Positions 16,538 through 23,330 of a stretch of 52,302 nucleotides of DNA are shown here, piece by piece. Position 1 is the first letter of the stretch. Each line of letters begins with the position of its first letter. Below the pieces are notes generated by a model. That model was not told where the DNA came from. It ran no database searches and saw nothing but the letters and a program-made list of their open reading frames with translations. Position numbers and translations under genes: made by a program. Source of the DNA: Desulfobacteraceae bacterium (lineage in GTDB: Bacteria; Desulfobacterota; Desulfobacteria; Desulfobacterales; SG8-13); the NCBI GenBank assembly GCA_029287875.1, contig JARFQH010000101.1, positions 1 through 52,302 of the forward strand, written 5' to 3'.

Positions 16538-17125
16538 CTACCCGCTCTTTTCGGAAACCTTCTTCCTCAGTATCGCAAGCATTTCGGCGGGTGTCTGCCG
16601 GCTCAAGATGTCATTGAACTGTGTCCGGTAGTTGCTCACCAGGCTGACGCCTTCGATAACAAGGTCGTATACTTTCCAATCACCATCCCTTCGGATCAGC
16701 CGATAGGTTATCGGAATCTTTTTGTCACTGGAAACAATGTTGCTGTCGACTTCAGCTTTTTTTTCCGACAGCATTGTTTGCTTAGCGAACACAACCTTTT
16801 CGTCGGTGTACTTCAACAACTGCCCCATGTAGTTTTTCTCCAGCAGCAGGCGGTAGAGGTCGACGAATTCGCTGCGCTGGCCGTCATCCAATTTCAGCCA
16901 GTTTCGACCGAGTGTCATTCTCGAAAGATAAATATAGTCGAAGGTTTCATCGGCCGCCTTTTCGAGTTGTTTGACCTTGGCATCCTCTTCGAGGCTCTTG
17001 TCGCCCAGAATCTTCACGATCCGATCGACCCGAGTTTCAATAATCGTCAGCGGTTCGTCGGCATGGGCGCTCGTCGCAACACAGATGACTATGCCGATTA
17101 TAACTGCTGCTGCTCCTTTAATCAT
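16538..17125 (-). CDS. mlaC: MlaC-like phospholipid-binding periplasmic protein
   Basis: Periplasmic lipid-carrier protein of 195 aa (Ttg2D/MlaC family). Signal peptide MIKGAAAVIIGIVICVATSAHA, then the family pattern: TRVDRIVKILGDK, FDYIYLSRMTLGRNWLKLDDGQRSEFVDLYRLLLEKNY (read in parts), ITYRLIRRDGDWKVYDLVIEGVSLVSNYRTQF. MlaC shuttles phospholipid between the outer membrane and the MlaFED complex. It lies 27 bp downstream of mlaD. The product has the normal length and no missing segment. Confidence 0.92.
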   Translation of the reverse strand: MIKGAAAVIIGIVICVATSAHADEPLTIIETRVDRIVKILGDKSLEEDAKVKQLEKAADETFDYIYLSRMTLGRNWLKLDDGQRSEFVDLYRLLLEKNYMGQLLKYTDEKVVFAKQTMLSEKKAEVDSNIVSSDKKIPITYRLIRRDGDWKVYDLVIEGVSLVSNYRTQFNDILSRQTPAEMLAILRKKVSEKSG

Positions 17126-17152
17126 ATGTCACCTCTTCGTGTAGGGGCCACT

Positions 17153-17605
17153 TCACTTCTTGACATCACCGAATGCATACTTGCCGATCAGTTCGTTCAG
17201 ATCGGTCGGAGACTGGGTTTCGGTAATTGTTTCGCCGGGTTTTAACAGTTCGCCGGCACCGCCGGGAGCGATGTCCATGTAACGATCCCCGATCAGACCT
17301 TCGATTTTTATGGCGGCAAGGGCGTCGTCATAGATTTTTATGCCCTTGTTGATCCTCATTTCCACAATTACGGCCTGTTCGTCCTGAACCATTTTGAAAT
17401 TCGCGACCCGACCGATTTCGAGGCCCAGCATGTTGACCGGATTACCCTCCCTCAAACCGGTGACCCGGTTGAAGCGTGCATTCAGAGCATAGGTGTCGTC
17501 ATCTAAGATGCCGACATTGCCGAGCTTGATGGTCATGTAACCGATGCAGACCAGTCCGGCAACAACAAAGATGCCCACCACCGTTTCTTTCGAGTATTTT
17601 TTCAT
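17153..17605 (-). CDS. mlaD: MlaD, MCE-domain protein of the Mla lipid transporter
   Basis: Single-pass inner-membrane protein of 150 aa with one MCE domain, as in MlaD. The N-terminal helix (TVVGIFVVAGLVCIGYMTIKLG) anchors it, and the MCE core is seen in LNARFNRVTGLREGNPVNMLGLEIGRV and IKIEGLIGDRYMDIAPG (read in parts). MlaD forms a hexameric ring on MlaE that channels lipids across the periplasmic face. The ATG overlaps the mlaF stop by 4 nt (ATGA), showing coupling with the unusual ATPase gene upstream. Confidence 0.93.
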   Translation of the reverse strand: MKKYSKETVVGIFVVAGLVCIGYMTIKLGNVGILDDDTYALNARFNRVTGLREGNPVNMLGLEIGRVANFKMVQDEQAVIVEMRINKGIKIYDDALAAIKIEGLIGDRYMDIAPGGAGELLKPGETITETQSPTDLNELIGKYAFGDVKK

Positions 17606-18423
17606 TTCGAGTTACCTCCTCTTTCGCAAGAAAACCGCGCTATCGGCCTGAGATCGAACCGGGCGAATTCGATGATCGAGTCGAGTTCAACTTGGGGTTG
17701 GCCGCGGGCCAGTCCTCCCAAAATCGTGAATTCGAAACACTCCTCACTTGAGGTCGCTTTGCGGATCAAAGCCGAAAGGCTTTCGAGGCCGTGTTCCTGT
17801 AAATCCCGTGTGAAATCATTCATAATGTGCTCGGCTTCCTCGCGGTTGGAGAACGGCAGCAACGAGGCAAATTCATCTATGGTCTGGCGTGTGGAAAAGG
17901 CTCCCACCAGGCCAAAGTGCTTGTTGAACAGAACAATCTGCGGATCGGTGACCAGCGCCCGCGCCAGTGCCGTCCGCTTTTGCATACCGCCCGATATTTC
18001 AGCCGGGTACTTATGGGCCACGTCGGTCAGCTCGGTCTGCTCGATACGCGCCATTACTTTTTCTGCGATCTCTTTGCGTGTCAGCGATGTGGTCCGGCGC
18101 AGCGCCAGGGCAATGTTGTCGAAGACCGTCATGGAGTCAAAGAGCGCGTTGTTTTGAAACATGTAGCTGATCCGCGCAAGCGTGGCATTCCATTCTTTAT
18201 TGCTCATCCGGTCGATGGGTTTACCACGGTAGAGGATCTGGCCCCAGTCGGGCTTTAGCAAGCCGACGATATGCTTCAGGGTAACGCTCTTACCGCTCCC
18301 GCTCAGACCGATCAGGGTGCTCACTTCTCCTTCGAAGATCTTAAAATTCACACGATCGAGAACCGTCCGTCCGTCAAAGCTTTTGGTGACGTCCACGAAT
18401 TCAATCAGGGGTTCTTTTATCAT
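17602..18423 (-). CDS. mlaF: MlaF-like ABC ATPase with degenerate catalytic half
   Basis: ATP-binding subunit of the Mla transporter (273 aa, normal length). The first half is intact: Walker A GLSGSGKS at 39-46, Q-loop YMFQNNALFDSMTV near 88-100 and signature SGGMQKR at 144-150. Beyond it the protein departs from the family. The Walker B position reads IVLFNK (163-168), with Asn and Lys in place of Asp and catalytic Glu, the D-loop reads VGAF, and no H-loop histidine of the VTHD type is found in the remaining 100 residues, which I do not recognise. Codon use stays regular and no frameshift is apparent. Either the ATPase is dead or it works by another route. Confidence 0.8.
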   Translation of the reverse strand: MIKEPLIEFVDVTKSFDGRTVLDRVNFKIFEGEVSTLIGLSGSGKSVTLKHIVGLLKPDWGQILYRGKPIDRMSNKEWNATLARISYMFQNNALFDSMTVFDNIALALRRTTSLTRKEIAEKVMARIEQTELTDVAHKYPAEISGGMQKRTALARALVTDPQIVLFNKHFGLVGAFSTRQTIDEFASLLPFSNREEAEHIMNDFTRDLQEHGLESLSALIRKATSSEECFEFTILGGLARGQPQVELDSIIEFARFDLRPIARFSCERGGNSK

Positions 18424-18433
18424 CCGGTGATAC

Positions 18434-19282
18434 CTAAAGGATAAACGAGGTCACGACGTAGTCGGCGACAAGAATCATCACACACGAGAGCACGACCGCC
18501 GAAGTGGTAGACAGACTCACACCCTTGGCACCGTGGCCGTCGGAGCGCATATGAGTAAAAAAGCCCTGAAAGCAGCAGATGGTAATGACCAGAATCGAAA
18601 ACACGAGCGCTTTGATGAACCCGCCGCGGATGTCTTCGAACTGCGTGCTGGACACCACGCGATAGAAATAGGAGCCCGAATTGACGCCCAGCAGCAGACA
18701 TCCGCTGACCCAGCCGCCCATGATGCCGACCAGGTCGAAAAACGCGGTCAATATGGGGAAGCTGATCAACCCGGCCGCAATCCGCGGGCTGACCAAATAC
18801 CCGAGGGGATCGATGCGCATGGTCTGCAAGGCATCGATCTGCTCGGATATTCGCTGAATACCGATCTCGGCTGTCATTGCCGAACCGGCCCGGGCCGTGA
18901 TCATGATAGCGGTCAACACCGGCCCCAACTCCCGGATCAACGACAGGCTCACGGCCGTGCCCAACACGCCTGCCGAACCGAACTTGATGAGCACATAATA
19001 GAGCTGCAGCCCCATCACCATTCCCGTGAACAGACCGACCAGCATAACGATAGTGGCGGACCGCGCACCGATAAAGTAGATCTGGTGCAGGATTTCCGGT
19101 ATCTGCTTGATCCGGAAGATCATCACGAAGGCTCGCAGAAAAAAAAGGACAACGGCCCCCAGGTTGTTGTTCAGCCGGATGGCGATGCGTCCGAACGGAT
19201 CGAAGATGGTCGGTTTGCTCGAGGGTCCCTCTTCCAAAGAAGAATTTTCAGATACAACCTCTTCAAAAACGTCTTTACTCAT
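18434..19282 (-). CDS. mlaE: MlaE-like lipid transport permease
   Basis: Inner-membrane permease of about 282 aa, MlaE/YrbE family. Family features are IYFIGARSATIVMLVGLFTGMVMGLQ, FGSAGVLGTAVSLSLIRELGPVLTAIMITARAGSAMTAEIG (read in parts), MRIDPLGYLVSPRIAAG and the final VVLSCVMILVADYVVTSF. It forms the membrane core bound by MlaF inside and MlaD outside. The ATG at 19282 is preferred over one at 19288 because AGGAA overlaps the latter and is 7 nt from the former. First gene of the mlaEFDC order; the MlaB STAS subunit is not present nearby. Confidence 0.93.
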   Translation of the reverse strand: MSKDVFEEVVSENSSLEEGPSSKPTIFDPFGRIAIRLNNNLGAVVLFFLRAFVMIFRIKQIPEILHQIYFIGARSATIVMLVGLFTGMVMGLQLYYVLIKFGSAGVLGTAVSLSLIRELGPVLTAIMITARAGSAMTAEIGIQRISEQIDALQTMRIDPLGYLVSPRIAAGLISFPILTAFFDLVGIMGGWVSGCLLLGVNSGSYFYRVVSSTQFEDIRGGFIKALVFSILVITICCFQGFFTHMRSDGHGAKGVSLSTTSAVVLSCVMILVADYVVTSFIL

Positions 19283-19697
19283 GATCATTTCCTGTCGGTT
19301 GCGGAGAATCCGTTAGAGAAGTCATAGCCATGAAACACCTGGCAACCGATGCAGCCGATGCTTTGAATGGCTAAAAGATAACCTGCATACCCAAAATTAC
19401 AATACTTTAGAGTTTCGTTCCATCGGAATGACGACCGCCGGCGACTCATCGCGCAGGCCGGTCGAGAAAGCTGCCGGCACTGAAAGCGCGGCTCTTCTGC
19501 GACCGCTTGATGCTTGACAAGCCGAAGGCCGGAACTATGATTTCATTATTATCGACACGCAGACGGCATCCTTCGGCCTTGCGCTTCGTCGGTTAATACA
19601 ACCCTCATCAAAAGGGCAAGACAATAATAAAGAGCCAAAAACGAGAGCTTGTTTTAACTCATGTCAATCCACAAATTACCGAAAGGAGAATCTAAAA
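19283..19697 (+). promoter_or_regulatory. Divergent control region mlaE / sodC with promoter-like pair
   Basis: Gene-free 415 bp between the divergent mla operon and sodC. A plus-strand pair TTGACA (19514-19519) and TATGAT (19536-19541) with a 16-bp spacer is the best promoter candidate for sodC, leaving a leader of about 150 nt. A GCCGAAGG / CCTTCGGC inverted repeat overlaps the spacer and the leader. No operator for a known regulator was recognised. Confidence 0.5.
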
Positions 19698-20219
19698 ATG
19701 AAATCGTTGCGCATGGTCGTTGCAGGTCTATTGCTTAGTGTCGGGTCTGTCTGGGCCGCGGACATGACGGTGACGATCAATTCCCTCGACGAAGGTGGTG
19801 TGGGACCGTCCATCGGAACGATCAGGGTCTCTTCGAGTCCCTATGGAACGATTTTTACACCGGATGTCAATGGCCTGACACCCGGCCTGCATGGTTTTCA
19901 CGTTCACGAAAACCCGAGTTGCGCGGCTGCCGAGAAGGATGGGAAATCAGTCCCTGGACTGGCAGCCGGCGGGCATGACGACCCCTCTGGAACCGGCCGG
20001 CACGATGGACCGTATGGTCAGGGGCATTTGGGTGATCTTCCGCCACTGTATGCCGATCAGGATGGACACGCCACTCTACCGGTGCTGGCGCCGCGCATCA
20101 AGGTCTCCGATCTCAAGGGGCGCTCACTCATGATCCACGCCGGCGGCGACAATTACTCGGATAGCCCGCAGAAACTCGGCGGCGGCGGGGCCAGGGTGGC
20201 TTGTGGTGTAATTAAATAA
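19698..20219 (+). CDS. sodC: Cu/Zn superoxide dismutase (SodC)
   Basis: Periplasmic copper-zinc superoxide dismutase (173 aa) that converts superoxide to oxygen and hydrogen peroxide. Signal peptide MKSLRMVVAGLLLSVGSVWAA. Metal-site motifs are GFHVHENPSC (copper ligands, with the Cys of the disulfide), the zinc loop with AAGGHDDPSGTGRHDGPYGQGHLGD (read in parts), the IHAGGDNYSD copper ligand, and the terminal GGGGARVACGVI with the second Cys. All ligand positions appear filled. AAAGGAG lies upstream of the ATG. A weak hairpin follows. In an anaerobe it would protect against oxygen exposure. Confidence 0.95.
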   Translation: MKSLRMVVAGLLLSVGSVWAADMTVTINSLDEGGVGPSIGTIRVSSSPYGTIFTPDVNGLTPGLHGFHVHENPSCAAAEKDGKSVPGLAAGGHDDPSGTGRHDGPYGQGHLGDLPPLYADQDGHATLPVLAPRIKVSDLKGRSLMIHAGGDNYSDSPQKLGGGGARVACGVIK

Positions 20220-20238
20220 AACGGGACAAACAAATTGA

Positions 20239-20260
20239 CCAAAATTGTGCAGGATTTTGG
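20239..20260 (+). terminator. Weak terminator-like hairpin after sodC
   Basis: CCAAAAT / ATTTTGG, 7-bp stem with an 8-nt loop, followed by TTTGTGTT, 20 nt after the sodC stop. It lies between the convergent sodC and aminotransferase genes. The stem is AT-rich, so termination would be modest. Confidence 0.4.
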
Positions 20261-20292
20261 TTTGTGTTCCAGGCGCGTTAAATATCGCATGC

Positions 20293-21390
20293 TTACCGTA
20301 CGCGGTCTTTAAGGGCCTCGGCAATGACATCCAGGGCACGTCTAACCAGTTTTTTTTCCGCTTGGGACCCCATGTGGCCGAGCCGGAAAACCTTGCCGGC
20401 CAGTTGACCGTAGCTGCCACCGACCACAAGTCCCCGTTTGCGCGCTGCGGTGTCGAAGTCGGACCATGACATCGCTGCCGGCAGGTAGACGGCTGTGACC
20501 GTGGGTGACGGAACAGCGCCAGGTGCAGGAAAAATTGTCAGCCCGATATCTTCGAGCCGGCGGCGGCAGTCGTCAGCCACCACGGCATGGCGCTCGAAGA
20601 CCGCTGCCAGCCCTTCGGTGAGGATCATTTCTGCACCGGCGTGAAGAGCCGCCAGACCGTGCCAGTTCGGTGTATAGGGAAAATAACGCGTCTTTTGAAC
20701 ATGACGAAAGGGATTCAACGCGTCGTATCCTAAATAGTTCACCTGTTCGACAATCTCCCAGGCATTCTCGCTAACCGATAGAAAGGCCATATCAGGGGGC
20801 GCACTCAAGCACTTCTGAGCGCCTCCCAGACACAAGTCGATATGCCAATCATCCGTTAAAACCGGTACGCCGCCGATGCTGGAAACGGCATCGACATAGA
20901 GCAGCGGCACCCCGTGCTCTTTCTTCAAACGACCGAGATCCGCTATCGGGTTAAGGGTACCGGAAGGCGTCTCACAATGCACGGCAGTCATCATTTTTGG
21001 TTTGAAAGCCGCAATCGCCTGTTCGATTTCGCGTGTATCGGATATCGTTTGATCGTCGGGCAGGCTGACTTTACGCACCTCGGCCCCGACCGCAGCCGCC
21101 ATATCGGCAATGCCGTGACCGAACAAACCGGTGGCAACGGACAGCACCCGGTCACCGGGTGACAAGCAGCTCTTAAGAGCACTCCAGAGAACCACCATGC
21201 CCTCGCCGGACTGGATCACCACCGTGTCGGTTGTCGCCATTATCCGCTGCAGCCCGGCGACCGTGCGATCATAAAGGTCGAAAAACTCGGTTTCCAGATC
21301 GGCCGAGCCGTAATCAGCCGTCAGGGCTTCGATCACGGCCCGTGGCAAACTGACCGGTCCGGGGACCATGGGTATGGGATATTTTTCCAT
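20293..21390 (-). CDS. Class V PLP aminotransferase (alanine-glyoxylate/serine-pyruvate type)
   Basis: PLP-dependent aminotransferase of 365 aa. It begins with the family pattern PMVPGPVSLPRAV, continues with QSGEGMVVLWSALKSCLSPGDRVLSV, the PLP aspartate in LLYVDAVSSIGGVP and the PLP lysine in CLGGAQKCLSAPPDMAF. This is the alanine-glyoxylate/serine-pyruvate group, also containing 2-aminoethylphosphonate transaminases, so the substrate is uncertain. The ATG at 21390 has AGAGGTG 8 nt upstream; a GTG at 21399 lies inside that site. Convergent with sodC and divergent from the HD gene. Confidence 0.88.
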   Translation of the reverse strand: MEKYPIPMVPGPVSLPRAVIEALTADYGSADLETEFFDLYDRTVAGLQRIMATTDTVVIQSGEGMVVLWSALKSCLSPGDRVLSVATGLFGHGIADMAAAVGAEVRKVSLPDDQTISDTREIEQAIAAFKPKMMTAVHCETPSGTLNPIADLGRLKKEHGVPLLYVDAVSSIGGVPVLTDDWHIDLCLGGAQKCLSAPPDMAFLSVSENAWEIVEQVNYLGYDALNPFRHVQKTRYFPYTPNWHGLAALHAGAEMILTEGLAAVFERHAVVADDCRRRLEDIGLTIFPAPGAVPSPTVTAVYLPAAMSWSDFDTAARKRGLVVGGSYGQLAGKVFRLGHMGSQAEKKLVRRALDVIAEALKDRVR

Positions 21391-21495
21391 CGTAGTCACC
21401 TCTGGTTGAAAAATTACTCATATGTTTGTATACGCCTTTGGAGAACAGACTGCAAATACGCAATATATTTTAACGCTGTGCATAAAGGAACGAAG

Positions 21496-22095
21496 ATGAG
21501 GATTCCGTCTCGAGAAAACTGTTACCGGCTCATACGCGAGATGCGCATGATGGAACATATCGTGCGGCATTCCCTGCAGGTCTGTCGCGTGGCGGAGTTA
21601 CTGGTGCAACAGCTTGGCGAAAAGGGGCGGACACTCAACCGGGACCTGGTCCAGGCCGCGGCTTTGCTGCACGACATCACCAAGACCCGCAGCCTGACAA
21701 CCGGAGAGAAACATTCTGAAAGCGGCTGTGACCTGCTTGTCGATCGCGGTTACGCGGAGGTGGGTGACATTGTCCGACAACATGTCAAGTTGGACACCTA
21801 TTTCGCCAGCGACACGCCGTCAGAAGCCGAAATCGTCAACTACGCCGACAAACGGGTCCTGCACGACCGCATCGTCAGCCTGGACGAGAGAATGGCCTAT
21901 ATTCTGGAGCGATACGGGGACACACCCGAATATCGCGCTCGCCTCCGCTGGTTGTGGGATATCTCGAATCTGCAAGAAAAAAGGATTTTCGCCGAAATGC
22001 CATTTTCTCCTGCCGGCATAGAACTGCACATGGAAAAAGTCGATCTGGCCGTCGAGCTGCAGAAGGTCCTCGTGCCGATTGAACCGCTGGTTTAA
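21496..22095 (+). CDS. HD domain phosphohydrolase
   Basis: Cytoplasmic HD-domain protein of 199 aa. The metal-binding pattern is clear: HSLQVCRVAE (first His), LLHDITKTR (HD pair) and the distal NYADKRVLHD (last Asp), with MMEHIVRHS leading in. The layout matches HDIG-type stand-alone phosphohydrolases acting on nucleotides or phosphoesters; the substrate is unknown. The start at 21496 is preceded by AAGGA with 6-nt spacing; the frame extends to 21406 but has no site there. Divergent from the class V aminotransferase. Confidence 0.85.
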   Translation: MRIPSRENCYRLIREMRMMEHIVRHSLQVCRVAELLVQQLGEKGRTLNRDLVQAAALLHDITKTRSLTTGEKHSESGCDLLVDRGYAEVGDIVRQHVKLDTYFASDTPSEAEIVNYADKRVLHDRIVSLDERMAYILERYGDTPEYRARLRWLWDISNLQEKRIFAEMPFSPAGIELHMEKVDLAVELQKVLVPIEPLV

Positions 22096-22154
22096 AAGAC
22101 CTTCGCTCATCAGCCGTTCGCACCGGTATGATTCCATAGATAGGAAAACGGAAA

Positions 22155-22733
22155 CTATTTCACCCGTTGCGCTTTCTCAATTACAACCGGTTCGACCGGC
22201 ACATCCCGGAACATACCGGAATTGCCCGTCTTGACGCCCGAAATCGCATCGACGACCGTCATTCCCTCAGTCACCCGTCCGAAAACGGCATAGCCCCAAC
22301 CCTGGGGTGTTTTTTCTCGATAATTCAGGAAATCGTTGTCGGCAGTGTTGATGAAAAACTGGCTCGTGGCGCTGTGAGGATCGCCGGTACGCGCCATAGC
22401 GACGGAACCGCGCGTGTTTTTCAAGTTGTTGTCGGCTTCGTTGGAAACCGGTTTTTCAGTGGGTTTTTTCTTCAAGTCCGCCGTCAAACCACCGCCCTGG
22501 ATCATGAATTTAGGGATCACGCGGTGAAAAACGGTGCCGTCGTAAAAACCGGCATCCACGTATGAGAGAAAGTTCTTCACGGTTGCGGGTGCCTTTTGCG
22601 GAAAAAGCTCGATCACGATGCGACCTTTTGAGGTTACCAATGCGACCCGGGGATTGACGGCGGCTTGATCTGCCGCGGCAGCCGACTGCCCGACGACCAG
22701 AATAATCAAGACCAACCAAGATAAGGTTTTCAT
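22155..22733 (-). CDS. Periplasmic peptidyl-prolyl cis-trans isomerase (cyclophilin)
   Basis: Cyclophilin-type prolyl isomerase of 192 aa with a signal peptide (LSWLVLIILVVGQSAAAADQ), therefore PpiA-like and periplasmic. Catalytic and binding motifs are FHRVIPKFMIQGGG (Arg and Phe of the active site), SVAMARTGDPHSATSQFFINTADNDFLN (read in parts) and GYAVFGRVTEGM with PVEPVVIEKA at the end. It assists folding of exported proteins. GGAGG lies upstream of the ATG. It is convergent with the HD gene. Confidence 0.92.
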   Translation of the reverse strand: MKTLSWLVLIILVVGQSAAAADQAAVNPRVALVTSKGRIVIELFPQKAPATVKNFLSYVDAGFYDGTVFHRVIPKFMIQGGGLTADLKKKPTEKPVSNEADNNLKNTRGSVAMARTGDPHSATSQFFINTADNDFLNYREKTPQGWGYAVFGRVTEGMTVVDAISGVKTGNSGMFRDVPVEPVVIEKAQRVK

Positions 22734-22902
22734 CTCATTGCCTCCGTTCCATTAAATAATTCAACCAGGATTCATCGTTTCAAAAATGATCAAAACCGTC
22801 ATTCCTTGACCTCTTTCTCCCAATAAATCAAAGGAAGAACCTTAAATGATGAATCAATGATCTGTCAACCGGTACGGAGCACAGCCCGATCGATCAGTTT
22901 AC

Positions 22903-22931
22903 TTGACCCCCGGCGGATTGGCTGTTATTAA
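22903..22931 (+). promoter_or_regulatory. Possible sigma-70-like promoter in the long gap
   Basis: TTGACC at 22903-22908 and TATTAA at 22926-22931, 17-bp spacer. It lies about 400 nt before the DHH-CPBP gene, upstream of the palindromic element; if used, that element would be transcribed in the leader. The -10 box is weak (4 of 6). Confidence 0.3.
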
Positions 22932-23051
22932 TATGTGCTATTGATTCGTAAATTCGATAATGAACTTACGAACTCAGGACTTAGTGCTGAGTGAGCAATT
23001 ACGCTTATACATTATACTTAAGATACGTAACCGTATTTGCGAATCGAAGCA

Positions 23052-23216
23052 CTTAGGGTCACGGTAAGAAATAATTCCACACGATTGCGTCGGATTATGG
23101 TTTGTCTACAAGGCACATCCACCTGCGCATATCGGAATACGTGTGGGTGGATGTAACGCAGTAGACGGGCCATAAGACCGCCAGAGGTGGAATTATTTTT
23201 TGCCGGGGCCCTTAGT
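23052..23216. repeat. Long imperfect palindromic element (about 165 bp)
   Basis: The left half (from CTTAGGGTCACGGTAAGAAA) matches the right half read backwards (ending GCCGGGGCCCTTAG) along almost the whole length. The outer blocks AAATAATTCCAC / GTGGAATTATTT pair, the middle blocks pair around TTATGG / CCATAA and GTCTAC / GTAGAC, and the centre is CATCCACC / GGTGGATG around a 21-nt loop. As RNA it would fold into one long hairpin. It fills part of the 595-bp gene-free gap between the cyclophilin and DHH-CPBP genes. Candidate REP/MITE-type mobile palindrome. Confidence 0.8.
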
Positions 23217-23286
23217 CGGCGCCGGATGTCGGAATGATCATTTGACATCACGTGCAACCGGCAGGAACAGTGGTTCGGCCAACCGG

Positions 23287-23330
23287 ATGAACCGCCGCTC
23301 GAAGGCGGTGTAACGCAAGAGTCGGTTCAT
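23287..23330 (+). promoter_or_regulatory. Alternative leader hairpins overlapping the DHH-CPBP start codon
   Basis: ATGAACCG (23287-23294) can pair with CGGTTCAT (23323-23330), which includes the first two bases of the start codon. Alternatively ACCGCC (23291-23296) can pair with GGCGGT (23304-23309). The two foldings share bases and exclude each other. No strong ribosome-binding site is present. This could tune translation, but chance is not excluded. Confidence 0.35.

Noticed and set aside
18533..19327. A plus-strand frame of 264 codons opposite mlaE
   Set aside because: Rich in His, Gln and Arg and antisense to a clear MlaE. No family features.
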